Of a DNA stretch of 26,059 nt, positions 1-7,471 are shown in pieces. Source of the stretch: CAZPBO01 sp964584815 (GTDB taxonomy: Bacteria; Planctomycetota; SKW154); contig CAZPBO010000032.1 of the NCBI GenBank assembly GCA_964584815.1, positions 1-26,059 of the forward strand. The letters run 5' to 3'. The stretch's first letter is position 1; each line of letters begins with the position of its first letter. The position numbers and the translations under genes are program-made. The notes under the pieces were generated by a model. That model ran no database searches and was not told where the DNA came from. It saw only the letters and a program-made list of their open reading frames with translations.

Positions 1-462
1 ATGATAGTTGCGGTGATGGCTGACAGCCACGATAACCTCAACGCTCTGCGGGCAGCCGTTGCTGTCTTAAAAAACGCCTCCGTCTCGGCAATCATCCACT
101 GCGGCGACATCGTTGCTCCTTTTTCCCTGCGCATCCTCACCGATACAGGTATTCCCACCTACGCCGTCTTCGGGAACAACGACGGCGAGCGTCGTATCCT
201 GAAAAAAGAGTTGCCCACCATCCAAGACCCACCCCTTACAGTCTCCCTTGCCGGCAAGAAAATAACACTTTACCACGCCCCGCCTGAAAAGATACCAGCA
301 ACCGATATCCTCCTTTATGGTCACACTCACAAAAAGGAGATGCGGCGCGACAGGAGTGTCTTTATTTTGAATCCAGGGGAGTTGGGGGGATGGCTGACAG
401 GGCGTTGCTCTTTTGCCATCCTTGATTTGCGCACAAGTGAGGTGCAGTGGGTTGATTTCTGA
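1..462 (+). CDS. YfcE/MJ0936-type metallophosphoesterase
   Basis: This 153-residue protein is a calcineurin-like phosphodiesterase of the small YfcE/MJ0936 family, which hydrolyses phosphodiesters with two bound metal ions. The exact substrate in this organism is unknown. All metal-ligand motifs are visible in order: D8-S-H10 near the N-terminus, G35-D36, G58-N-N-D, H92 after the central strand, and G107-H-T-H110, followed by the NPG turn near residue 124. Length fits the family (150-180 residues). The ATG is the first base of the window, so any promoter or Shine-Dalgarno sequence lies outside, but the N-terminus MIVAVMADSH is a normal family start and the gene is probably complete. The next gene starts inside its last codons, suggesting translational coupling with the iron-sulfur protein. 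Confidence 0.9.
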   Translation: MIVAVMADSHDNLNALRAAVAVLKNASVSAIIHCGDIVAPFSLRILTDTGIPTYAVFGNNDGERRILKKELPTIQDPPLTVSLAGKKITLYHAPPEKIPATDILLYGHTHKKEMRRDRSVFILNPGELGGWLTGRCSFAILDLRTSEVQWVDF

Positions 463-895
463 CATAGCGGCGTGCGATGGTTGCGGTGCCTGTGCTCACA
501 TATGCCCGATGCGTGTCTTCTGGCGGAGGCGGAAACTGTCCCCACGGCGTCTGATACGGCTGCTTCGTTATGGGGATATCAAGGAGGCGGGTTTTTGTGT
601 GGACTGTCGTGGTTGTGAGGAGGTCTGTCCGCAGGGTGTGGGGTTGAGGAAGCATCTTGAGGCGGCGGGGTTACTTAAGGTTGCCCGTTGCAGTGTATGC
701 GGTGCGCCGCTGAAGCCAGAAACCGTCATACGACAACTGCAGGGCAGAACAGGGGTTGAGACGCCGTTTTTGTGCGAGCGTTGCAAGGCGCGTGGGGTGG
801 GTGCGCGGCTTATTCGCTTTGGTGCCAGCAGAGCGACACAACTTCTGCCAACTTCTTTATCTGATGCTCAAACACACATTTTGCGTCAAGGATGA
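452..895 (+). CDS. Small 4Fe-4S dicluster ferredoxin-like protein with zinc-ribbon C-terminus
   Basis: This protein of about 147 residues has a CxxCxxCxxxCP motif (C8, C11, C14, C18), a second one (C49, C52, C55, C59), then two CxxC pairs (C80/C83 and C108/C111) that would form a zinc ribbon or rubredoxin-like knuckle. Numbering is from the TTG at 452. It is probably a soluble electron carrier or an electron-transfer subunit; no partner enzyme is nearby, so the redox partner is unknown. The two ferredoxin motifs are separated by about 30 residues, with a basic RRRK stretch just after the first. The start is uncertain: TTG 452 follows a purine-rich GTGAGGTG, while GTG 437 and ATG 413 are in the same frame and would overlap yfcE further. 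Its last 86 bp overlap the 3' end of selA on the other strand. The open frame and motifs are clear; the function is inference. Confidence 0.75.
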   Translation: MISDIAACDGCGACAHICPMRVFWRRRKLSPRRLIRLLRYGDIKEAGFCVDCRGCEEVCPQGVGLRKHLEAAGLLKVARCSVCGAPLKPETVIRQLQGRTGVETPFLCERCKARGVGARLIRFGASRATQLLPTSLSDAQTHILRQG

Positions 896-2162
896 CTTTG
901 CCTTCCCTGCGGACGCTGAAGACAGGCGGTTTGCAAAGACGCAGTCTTTTTGCGAACTCCTCATCACCGCAGGGCGGCTCAAGCGCCACACCCCAGGATG
1001 GAATGACCGTCTCGGGGAGGGTTCCGCCGCCCACTTCTGCATTAGTGCGCACCAGTTTATGGGGGATGTTTTGACGCCGAAGATGGCGGCAAAGGCGCCT
1101 TGCCCGCCGCCTCACCGCAGACTCATCCTCACTCACCATAACGAGCGTGGGAAAGAGGTCATCGCGTCCACGCAAATACAGCAACACCGCCCGCTCCAAT
1201 AACCCCAACTTGATTTTGTCCAGACGAACAGCGCGATAGAAGGGGTTCTGATTAATGGCTTTGGCGGTGCTGGCTTCACGACAGAGGATGATACCGGCTT
1301 GGCAGGCACCGAAGAGTTTGTCGCCTGAAAAGGTGACGACATCGGCACCGTCAGCAAGAGCACGCTGCGGCAGCGGCTCCCCTACATCCACCACCGCCCC
1401 GCTTCCTATGTCGTATATCAAGGGCAGGTCGGCGGCATCGCATAACTCCCGCAGGTCGTTCACGCTCACCAATGTGTGGTATCCTATCATGCGGTAGTTG
1501 GACGGATGAACCTTCAGAATCGCTTTCGTCTCGGATGTTATGGCGTTCTGGTAATCGCGGAGATATGTTCTGTTGGTAGTTCCGACCTCAACAAGTTTAA
1601 CGCCGCTTGTTTTGATGATTTCCGGTAGGCGGAATGAGCCGCCGATTTCCACCAGTTCCCCGCGGGAGACGATAACTTCCCCGCCTGCCGCGAGGGTGGA
1701 GAGGGTGAGCAGGACGGCAGCGGCGTCGTTGTTGACCGCTACCGCGCCTGCGCATTTGAACAGCCGCATAAGCAGGGCGCTCAATCGGCTTAAGCGGTTG
1801 TGACGCTCCCCGCTCCTTAAATCCACCTCCAAAACCGCATATCCCGACAGAAGTTGGCATAAATCGTCCACAAGGGAACGCGGCAGAACGCTTCTTCCAA
1901 GCCCTGTGTGAAGGATAGTGCCTGTGGCGTTGATACAGGGGACAACGGACGGCTGCAGCCCCGTTAAGCGCTCGGACAGGTGAGCAAGGAGACTTTCCAC
2001 CGTTACAGAGACCGCCTGTCCCTGCGCTATGGCGCTGCGGGCGTCCTCCAGCAACTCCCGCAACGCGTCCACCACCAACTGCCTGCCGTGAAGACGAATA
2101 AGAGGTTCAGCAGCCTTTATCAGGATGTCCATTTTGGGTATCTGGCGGAAGGCGCTTTCCAC
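810..2162 (-). CDS. selA: L-seryl-tRNA(Sec) selenium transferase SelA
   Basis: SelA is a PLP enzyme that converts seryl-tRNA(Sec) to selenocysteinyl-tRNA(Sec) using selenophosphate, in the cytosol. Landmarks, counted from the GTG at 2162: the N-terminal RQIPKMDILI segment matching the SelA tRNA-binding start; INATGTILHTGLGR at about 77-90; VNNDAAAV at 143; RGELVEIGGSFR at 167; and the PLP lysine in SGDKLFGACQAG (K282). Length is about 450 residues, normal for the family. The frame opens with a TTG at 2177, but that codon lies in the T-run of the upstream terminator. GTG 2162 has GGGGGA about 8 nt before it and is the better start. No selB, selD or tRNA-Sec is in the window. The gene presumably depends on read-through or on a promoter inside the barrel gene. 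Confidence 0.95.
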   Translation of the reverse strand: MESAFRQIPKMDILIKAAEPLIRLHGRQLVVDALRELLEDARSAIAQGQAVSVTVESLLAHLSERLTGLQPSVVPCINATGTILHTGLGRSVLPRSLVDDLCQLLSGYAVLEVDLRSGERHNRLSRLSALLMRLFKCAGAVAVNNDAAAVLLTLSTLAAGGEVIVSRGELVEIGGSFRLPEIIKTSGVKLVEVGTTNRTYLRDYQNAITSETKAILKVHPSNYRMIGYHTLVSVNDLRELCDAADLPLIYDIGSGAVVDVGEPLPQRALADGADVVTFSGDKLFGACQAGIILCREASTAKAINQNPFYRAVRLDKIKLGLLERAVLLYLRGRDDLFPTLVMVSEDESAVRRRARRLCRHLRRQNIPHKLVRTNAEVGGGTLPETVIPSWGVALEPPCGDEEFAKRLRLCKPPVFSVRREGKVILDAKCVFEHQIKKLAEVVSLCWHQSE

Positions 2163-2174
2163 ATGCGCTTCCCC

Positions 2175-2204
2175 CAAAAAAGAAAGGGGCGGTTAGAACC
2201 GCCC
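2175..2204 (-). terminator. Rho-independent terminator of the outer-membrane barrel gene
   Basis: A GC-rich inverted repeat, GGGGCGGTT (2185-2193) and AACCGCCCC (2196-2204), is followed on the minus strand by the tract TTTCTTTTTT (2184 down to 2175). It sits 19 bp after the stop of the barrel gene. The T-tract ends where the selA Shine-Dalgarno sequence begins, so the terminator separates the barrel gene from selA. Confidence 0.9.
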
Positions 2205-2222
2205 CCCATCCTTACGCAGGTG

Positions 2223-3521
2223 TTAGAAAGCGACAAAAGCGAGTTGGACGGTTAGGCGCCATTTTCCGAAGTCGTCAAGCCCGATATATTTGCCGCCATA
2301 GTAGCGACCAAAATCATAGCGCTCCACAAACGCCTGCAGTTTGACAAACCACCTTATGTCCCAGACCACGCCGGCGGCGTAGTTTATCTTGCCGCGGCGG
2401 AACTCACCTGTTCTCTGATGCAACTTGTAGTTGGTAATAGCGAAAGTGTCCCACCACAGAACGAGCGCCAGTCCGTAGGGACGCCAACGCATGTCCTGAA
2501 CAGGAACTCGTTTTGGGTCAATCTTTTTGTTTTCCCACAGCCAGATAGCCAACTCCGCAACAGCGCCTTCCAGTCCACGGTTGCGCTCAAGAATCCACAG
2601 ACCGCTTTTGTCATCATACCACTTCAAATCCTCGCTGCCGGCAAGGTAGCCGATATACAGGTTATAGGTCTTTCCGAAGATGCGTCCGCGGATGGTTATG
2701 TCACCGCACCAGCGCTGACGCTCCAGAAATTCTATCTGCACAGGATACATGGAGCCCAAATCCATACCGCCTGCGTCCATAAAGCCAAAACCTATACGGA
2801 AGTTTTCTACCTTCAACTTGGAGAACCACTTCTGCGGAAGGGTTATGTCGCCGCGGAGACCAAATGCTTTTCTGTCGTCGGTATCGCGCAGAGAATTCTG
2901 GGTCTGACCGTTTGAGACGAAACCTTTGTAGTCAAGCCGAATCCCTGCCAGTGACAGATAGCCGAAAGCCATAAGGGCGGGTTCCCTTAAGGCGCGTCCG
3001 TCTAAGAAGAGGTAACGCACCGCCTGGCTGTAAGCAGGACGCGGAAGTTCGTAGGGGAACTGCGTCTGGCGGTGTGTGAAGGGCAGCAGGAACTGCCCCA
3101 CGCGTAGGGAGCAGAGTTTCTGCAGTTTGGGTTTATTGAATGGGGAGAACTCCACGAAGAGTTCGTCAACAGGTCCTGTGTTGTAGTTCATAAAATCAAG
3201 GAGCGCTCTTGCGTGGAAGCGACCGAAACTGCCGCTGGCGAGCAGATAAGCCGCCTGCATCGTGAGGTTTGACTCAAGCACATTTTCAGGGGCATATGAC
3301 CATTGGTCGGCGGTTAGGATATCACCGCTGGGGCAGAGCGCGGGGTCCCAGTCACCGCTTGCCGCTCTGTAGCGGGTTACTCCCAGCCAGTGAATGCGAA
3401 GGGAAAGCCCTTTAAGTGGCTCTGCCGGCTTCGCCTCGTCAAACAGGAGTCCTGACAGGAGGTCACCCCCGTAGGCGGCGCTGACGAATAATGAAAGAAG
3501 CACCAACAAAACAAGCCGCAT
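2223..3521 (-). CDS. Outer-membrane beta-barrel (porin-like) protein
   Basis: This protein of about 432 residues starts with a clear Sec signal peptide, MRLVLLVLLSLFVSAAYGG, with likely cleavage after AYG. The rest has alternating hydrophobic/polar and aromatic-rich strands with many Trp and Tyr residues. The last strand, RLTVQLAFVAF, ends in Phe, the classic BAM-recognised C-terminus of outer-membrane barrels. I therefore call it a barrel protein of the porin kind. A stretch around GQFLLPF recalls phosphate-selective porins of the OprO/OprP type, but I would not assign a substrate. The ATG at 3521 is chosen over the in-frame ATG 21 bp upstream because GGAGGAG lies 7 nt before it and the signal peptide then starts correctly. 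The gene is monocistronic, between a sigma70-like promoter and a terminator. Confidence 0.85.
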   Translation of the reverse strand: MRLVLLVLLSLFVSAAYGGDLLSGLLFDEAKPAEPLKGLSLRIHWLGVTRYRAASGDWDPALCPSGDILTADQWSYAPENVLESNLTMQAAYLLASGSFGRFHARALLDFMNYNTGPVDELFVEFSPFNKPKLQKLCSLRVGQFLLPFTHRQTQFPYELPRPAYSQAVRYLFLDGRALREPALMAFGYLSLAGIRLDYKGFVSNGQTQNSLRDTDDRKAFGLRGDITLPQKWFSKLKVENFRIGFGFMDAGGMDLGSMYPVQIEFLERQRWCGDITIRGRIFGKTYNLYIGYLAGSEDLKWYDDKSGLWILERNRGLEGAVAELAIWLWENKKIDPKRVPVQDMRWRPYGLALVLWWDTFAITNYKLHQRTGEFRRGKINYAAGVVWDIRWFVKLQAFVERYDFGRYYGGKYIGLDDFGKWRLTVQLAFVAF

Positions 3522-3569
3522 AAGCAACTCCTCCAAAACCATTCTTTATTTTCGGCTTACCTGGTGGGG

Positions 3570-3598
3570 ATTCTACCGTAGTGTGTGGGCGGATTCAA
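3570..3598 (-). promoter_or_regulatory. Sigma70-like promoter of the barrel gene
   Basis: Read on the minus strand: -35 TTGAAT (3598-3593), a 17-bp spacer and -10 TAGAAT (3575-3570), about 50 bp before the start codon at 3521. Four and five of six bases match the consensus. The rest of the 3543-3680 divergent intergenic region holds no further signal I can support; a plus-strand promoter for the 3681 gene is expected there but no convincing pair is seen. Confidence 0.7.
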
Positions 3599-3680
3599 AA
3601 AAAATAACGGTTGGATGCAGGGGATAAGGATTTGCGTTACGGCAGGTGATATGGTAATTTATATGTAAGGAGGAGAGGCA

Positions 3681-4076
3681 ATGCGACAGGTTATGTATGC
3701 AGGGAGTGCGGTATGTGCGTATATGGCGGGTGTGAGGGGGGTGGAGGAGCGATTCGGGTGGCTATTGCTGGCGGCGGGGTTGTTTTTCGTGGCGGCGATA
3801 GCGTTTGCGAGGTGGGGGAAGGAGGGGTATGGGCGGTTTGAGGCGCTGGTGAGCGCCAATGCGCTGCTCGCTCTTGGCGCGCTGCTCTGGATGCTCTTCG
3901 TAAAGGCGGAGGCTGCAGTGATGTTGGCGTTGCTGGCGCTTCTTGGCACCACACTGGTTGGTCTGACGGTCTTCTTCTTTTTCCGTTCGGACAGGCGGTG
4001 GAAGTTGGCGATGCCGGGGATAGCGGTGTTCGTTGTGGTGGTGGGTATGACGGTTTATCTGCTCTTTTTGGGGTAG
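3681..4076 (+). CDS. Small four-helix membrane protein of unknown function
   Basis: I do not recognise this 131-residue protein. It has an N-terminal soluble stretch of about 24 residues, then four hydrophobic segments at roughly 25-44, 56-73, 77-101 and 108-130, so it is an inner-membrane protein. The cytoplasmic-type loop SDRRWK precedes the last helix. A strong Shine-Dalgarno sequence, AAGGAGGAGAGG, lies just upstream of the ATG. It is followed after 4 bp by the zinc-ribbon membrane protein gene, so the two are almost certainly cotranscribed and may work together. Codons are strongly G-ending (GCG, GTG, GAG, GGG), giving a very G-rich plus strand here. The function is unknown. Confidence 0.75.
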   Translation: MRQVMYAGSAVCAYMAGVRGVEERFGWLLLAAGLFFVAAIAFARWGKEGYGRFEALVSANALLALGALLWMLFVKAEAAVMLALLALLGTTLVGLTVFFFFRSDRRWKLAMPGIAVFVVVVGMTVYLLFLG

Positions 4077-4080
4077 AAGG

Positions 4081-5097
4081 ATGGAGGCGAGGTTTTGTGA
4101 GCGCTGTGGTGCGGTGACGGAGTCGCCGCAGGTGGTGGATGGGCATTACTATTGCCGTCGCTGTGCGGCGGAGTTGACTGGAGGTGCATCAGCCGCTGCC
4201 TCCGCCGATTCTGCACCAACCCCCTCTTCTGCGCCCTTGAGGGACTCGGCGGCGCCTGTTGAGGAGAAAATTAAGTTCCGATGCACAGGATGTGGGGCGC
4301 TGCTTTCCTCAAAAAGGGTGTCGCAAAAAAGTCGCCTGCGCTGTCCCCAATGCCGCACCGAACTCTTCCTCAACCCTGACGGCAGCGTTGAGCCAGTCGT
4401 AAAGGTGAGGCAGCCGTCAACGCCTGCCGCGAATGTGGGCGCTTCTCGTCCACAAACGGGATTCTCCCGTGAGGAACTGGAGCGGGCGCTGGATATGCAG
4501 AAGTCATCTCGGGAGGGACCTGATGAGACGGCTGTGGTCGGCAAGCCGCCTGTTGCTGCTCCGCCGCCACCTCCACCCAAGCCCGCCCCTAAGGGAACAG
4601 CGGCGCCGCGTAAGCCTGTCCCAAGAATGCGCGTTACCCGTTCCGCCATTATGGAGAGGTATCGCAAGATGGCAGCGACCCTCGAGAGTAAGGAGAGCGG
4701 GGGACTGGTCGCCTTGGTCGCCGTTTTGCTCCTTCTCCCCGCCGTCTTCATCCTTCTTGTCTGCCTCAATGTGGGAGGGCTTGGTAGGATAAAGGATAGT
4801 TTCAAGGATATGGCGCAGAGCGTCGGTGAAGCGGCGTTGCGTCTGCGTGGACTTGCCCCAAAGCAGAAGCAGACCCCGTCCCAGCCTTCCAAAAAGGAAG
4901 GGGCGCAGCAGAAGCAGCCCAAAAAGCAGCCCGCGAAGGAGGGGGGTGAATCCGTCAAGAAGCAACCGAAGCAGCCGCCAGAAGAGGAAAAACCTCCTGT
5001 AAAACCGCCAAAGAAGCCTCCTGAAAAACAGCAGCCAAAAGAGCCGTCACCCCAGAAGAAACCGCAGAAGCCGAAAGGAGCGGAAAAGGGCGGCTAA
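4081..5097 (+). CDS. Zinc-ribbon single-pass membrane protein with Lys/Pro/Gln-rich tail
   Basis: This 338-residue protein has two treble-clef/zinc-ribbon knuckles: C6-x2-C9 with C25-x2-C28, and C68-x2-C71 with C88-x2-C91. The second resembles the MJ0042-type knuckle common in zinc-ribbon membrane proteins. An Ala/Pro/Ser-rich linker follows, then a run of eight prolines near residues 160-168. One transmembrane helix lies at about 207-230, and a C-terminal tail of about 85 residues is rich in Lys, Pro and Gln with PPKKPP-like repeats. With the zinc fingers inside the cell, the cationic tail would be in the periplasm, where it could contact peptidoglycan or membrane surfaces; this topology is inferred. 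It is second in a two-gene operon after the four-helix protein and ends tail-to-tail with glmM, overlapping by 4 bp. The function is unknown. Confidence 0.8.
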   Translation: MEARFCERCGAVTESPQVVDGHYYCRRCAAELTGGASAAASADSAPTPSSAPLRDSAAPVEEKIKFRCTGCGALLSSKRVSQKSRLRCPQCRTELFLNPDGSVEPVVKVRQPSTPAANVGASRPQTGFSREELERALDMQKSSREGPDETAVVGKPPVAAPPPPPPKPAPKGTAAPRKPVPRMRVTRSAIMERYRKMAATLESKESGGLVALVAVLLLLPAVFILLVCLNVGGLGRIKDSFKDMAQSVGEAALRLRGLAPKQKQTPSQPSKKEGAQQKQPKKQPAKEGGESVKKQPKQPPEEEKPPVKPPKKPPEKQQPKEPSPQKKPQKPKGAEKGG

Positions 5098-6473
5098 TGT
5101 GAGCCGATATGGCGTCTTATGGCGTCAGCGACCAACTCGGCTGCCTCTTTCACTTTCCTTTTGTCTTCACCTTCTGCCATAACGCGGGCGACCGGTTCTG
5201 TGCCCGAGTAACGCAGAAGGAGCCTACCTGTTGAGCCGAGCAATTTTTCCGCCTCTTTCAGGGCTTTCTGCACAGGAGGCAGGTTCTGGAGAGGCGGTTT
5301 TGAGGAGACCGCCACATTGATGAGGACTTGTGGGAAACGGCGCATAATTTTGGCGAGTTCAGAAAGGCGCTTCTTTGTGCGCAGCACGACTTCCGCCAAG
5401 GCAAGTGCCGCCAGAATCCCGTCCCCCGTTGTGCTCTCTTTCAGTAGAATCAGATGCCCTGACTGCTCCCCACCAAGCCGAGCGCCTGTCTCAAGCATCT
5501 TCTCAAGAACCAGCCTGTCGCCTACACCCGTGCGCAAGAGTTTAATATCGTGCTTCCGCAGCGCCACCTCAAAGCCCATATTTGACATAACGGTGGAGAC
5601 GACGGTTCTGTTTGGCAGTCTGCGCCGTTTGAGCATATCAAGCGCCAGAATCGCCATTGCAAAATCACCATCCAGGACGGTGCCGTTTTCGGCAACGGGA
5701 ATAACCCTGTCGCCGTCGCCATCAAAGCAGAAGCCGCAAAGCGCCCCTGACCGCTTCACCGCGGACGATGTGCGTTTTGGGAAGAGCGCTCCGCCGCGGT
5801 TTATGTTGCGACCATCCGGCGTGGCGTTTAAGAGCCGCAACTCCGCGCCCAAGCGGTTGAATACCACAGGCGCTATATGGCTGACCGCACCGTTAGCGCA
5901 GTCAAGAACCACAGTCTTTCCCCGCAGGTCAAATCGCGACAGTGCCCACTCCGTCAGCGCTCCTGCGTAGATTTCCTGTGCGTCGGCTACTCGCTCATAG
6001 CGCCCGATTGGACGGCGAACTTCCCCCTTATGCTCGGAGAAGACCAACTCTTCTATGCGGCGCTCAAGAGCGGTCGTCGCCTTAAAGCCGTCCCTGTCAA
6101 ACAGTTTTATGCCGTTGTAATCGTTTGGGTTGTGGCTTGCGGAGACGAAGAGTGCGACATCGCAGCGAAGGCGTTTTGTCAGATATGCGCAGGCGGGTGC
6201 GGGCAGCACATCGGCTTCCAACACATCCACGCCTGATGCGAGGAGTCCTGCTACCAGCGCACCCCGTATCATATGTCCGCTGGAGCGGGTGTCAAGGGCA
6301 AGGAGCGCTTTGGGGGTGGCGGAACGGGGCTTGCGTCCACGCCGTGAGAAGAGTTGCGGCTCATTCCAGAGAAGCGCGCCCACCGCTTTCGCCACCGCCA
6401 TTATCGTCTCGGGTGCCAGCGCTCCCTGACCCGCTATCGCGCGGATGCCGTCCGTTCCGAAAAGACGCCTCAT
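5094..6473 (-). CDS. glmM: Phosphoglucosamine mutase GlmM
   Basis: GlmM interconverts glucosamine-6-phosphate and glucosamine-1-phosphate in the cytosol, on the route to UDP-GlcNAc, peptidoglycan and lipopolysaccharide. The 459-residue protein starts with LFGTDGIRAIAG. It carries the phosphoserine loop VSASHNPNDYNGIK with catalytic S113, the metal loop DGDGDR at 251-256, the sugar loop GGEQSGH at 334-340 and the phosphate loop RYSGTEP at 421-427. All four functional loops are intact and the length is normal (about 445-460). Its ATG overlaps the cdaR stop in an ATGA, with AAGGAG upstream. It is last in the ftsH-folP-cdaA-cdaR-glmM operon. The cdaA-cdaR-glmM order is classic in Firmicutes, where GlmM binds and inhibits CdaA. 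No terminator follows; it ends against the convergent zinc-ribbon gene. Confidence 0.96.
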   Translation of the reverse strand: MRRLFGTDGIRAIAGQGALAPETIMAVAKAVGALLWNEPQLFSRRGRKPRSATPKALLALDTRSSGHMIRGALVAGLLASGVDVLEADVLPAPACAYLTKRLRCDVALFVSASHNPNDYNGIKLFDRDGFKATTALERRIEELVFSEHKGEVRRPIGRYERVADAQEIYAGALTEWALSRFDLRGKTVVLDCANGAVSHIAPVVFNRLGAELRLLNATPDGRNINRGGALFPKRTSSAVKRSGALCGFCFDGDGDRVIPVAENGTVLDGDFAMAILALDMLKRRRLPNRTVVSTVMSNMGFEVALRKHDIKLLRTGVGDRLVLEKMLETGARLGGEQSGHLILLKESTTGDGILAALALAEVVLRTKKRLSELAKIMRRFPQVLINVAVSSKPPLQNLPPVQKALKEAEKLLGSTGRLLLRYSGTEPVARVMAEGEDKRKVKEAAELVADAIRRHIGSH

Positions 6474-7471
6474 TTCCCCTTCTCCTTTTTCTCCACAACG
6501 ATACTCACCTCCGTCTCCTCTGCGAGGCGAACATCGGGGAAGTCCGGTGCGAGGAGGGAAAGTTTCTCTGCGTAGGGCACCTCACGGGGTTTGTGGTAGG
6601 TGGGGTCAATGCGCAGAAACAGCAACGCTTTTTTGGAGAGAAGCGGGTCATCAATGGCGCTTTTGGGACCGCGTAGGCGCACTTTTATGCGTCCTGACTC
6701 ATCTGGTGTGGGCTTCTGTATGCGCACGCGGATGTTGCAGTCAGGTGGCATAAGGAGCGCTATCGGCAGCGACATCTCGCGTTCTGCCTCAACTTCTGTC
6801 ACCCAGACCCAGACGCGCACCTTCGTGTCGCACCTTATCGGCAGCCCATCAATTTGGGAGATAAGCGCGGCGTCCACCGAGAAGGAAACTCGCCGCCCCC
6901 GCAGCGATATCGGCTCCGTCTCTATGGTTGAGATGCGCTCAAGAACAGATGCTGGTCCCACCACCGTCACATAGGTGGGCTCAACAGATGGTTTGGCGCC
7001 TTCCTTATAGCCGTGGGGAAGGGAGCCGACAAAACGGGGCACCACGCGCAGCCGCTTCTTCATAACCCGCACCACGCGCACCTCCACTTGCGGCGGCTCA
7101 AACGCCACCACGCGCACATCAGATGGCAGACCGAAATCCGCCGCCGTTATCTCCACCTTCAGCGGCACCCCTATCGGCGGAGAGTCAAGCCGATGCACCC
7201 CTTTTATCGGAGCGCCTCCCCCAAAGAGCCGCTCCCCTATGCGACGCGGACACCTGAACCTCCCGCGCAGAACCACCTGCTCCGGCAGAACCCACAGGTT
7301 CTCCGACGGAACACTGCTCTTTGCCACGCGGAACTTAAGTATCAAATCGTCCCGCTGATACTCTTCCGACACCTCAAAGAAAACAACAAGCCATATGACG
7401 AACGCCAGAAAAAGCGCCGTCAGTTTTGTGCGCCAGTTGGTGACAAACACCGCTTTGAGCAGTCTTACCAT
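6470..7471 (-). CDS. cdaR: CdaR-like YbbR-domain protein, partner of CdaA
   Basis: CdaR proteins are membrane-anchored regulators of the diadenylate cyclase CdaA. This 333-residue protein has a short basic N-terminus, one membrane helix at about 15-33, and an extracytoplasmic part built from repeated YbbR-type beta domains. I see about three repeats, marked by VVLRGRF-, VTVVGPASVLERI- and VRLRGPKSAI-like segments. It ends in a charged VEKKEKGK tail. The family assignment rests on this architecture and on its position between cdaA and glmM, the usual place of cdaR. The ATG lies 7 bp inside cdaA with AGGAGGT about 10 nt upstream, and the stop overlaps the glmM ATG by 4 bp, so translation is coupled on both sides. 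Whether it activates or inhibits CdaA here cannot be seen. Confidence 0.88.
   Translation of the reverse strand: MVRLLKAVFVTNWRTKLTALFLAFVIWLVVFFEVSEEYQRDDLILKFRVAKSSVPSENLWVLPEQVVLRGRFRCPRRIGERLFGGGAPIKGVHRLDSPPIGVPLKVEITAADFGLPSDVRVVAFEPPQVEVRVVRVMKKRLRVVPRFVGSLPHGYKEGAKPSVEPTYVTVVGPASVLERISTIETEPISLRGRRVSFSVDAALISQIDGLPIRCDTKVRVWVWVTEVEAEREMSLPIALLMPPDCNIRVRIQKPTPDESGRIKVRLRGPKSAIDDPLLSKKALLFLRIDPTYHKPREVPYAEKLSLLAPDFPDVRLAEETEVSIVVEKKEKGK

Noticed and set aside
452..2162. Possible selenoprotein gene (in-frame TGA read as selenocysteine) because selA is present.
   Set aside because: None of the visible genes is interrupted by a TGA at a family Cys/Sec position; the TGA stops that I checked fall at natural ends.
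3599..3680. A plus-strand promoter such as TTGCGT (3632) with TAATTT (3655).
   Set aside because: Only three of six bases match in each element; too weak to list as a feature.
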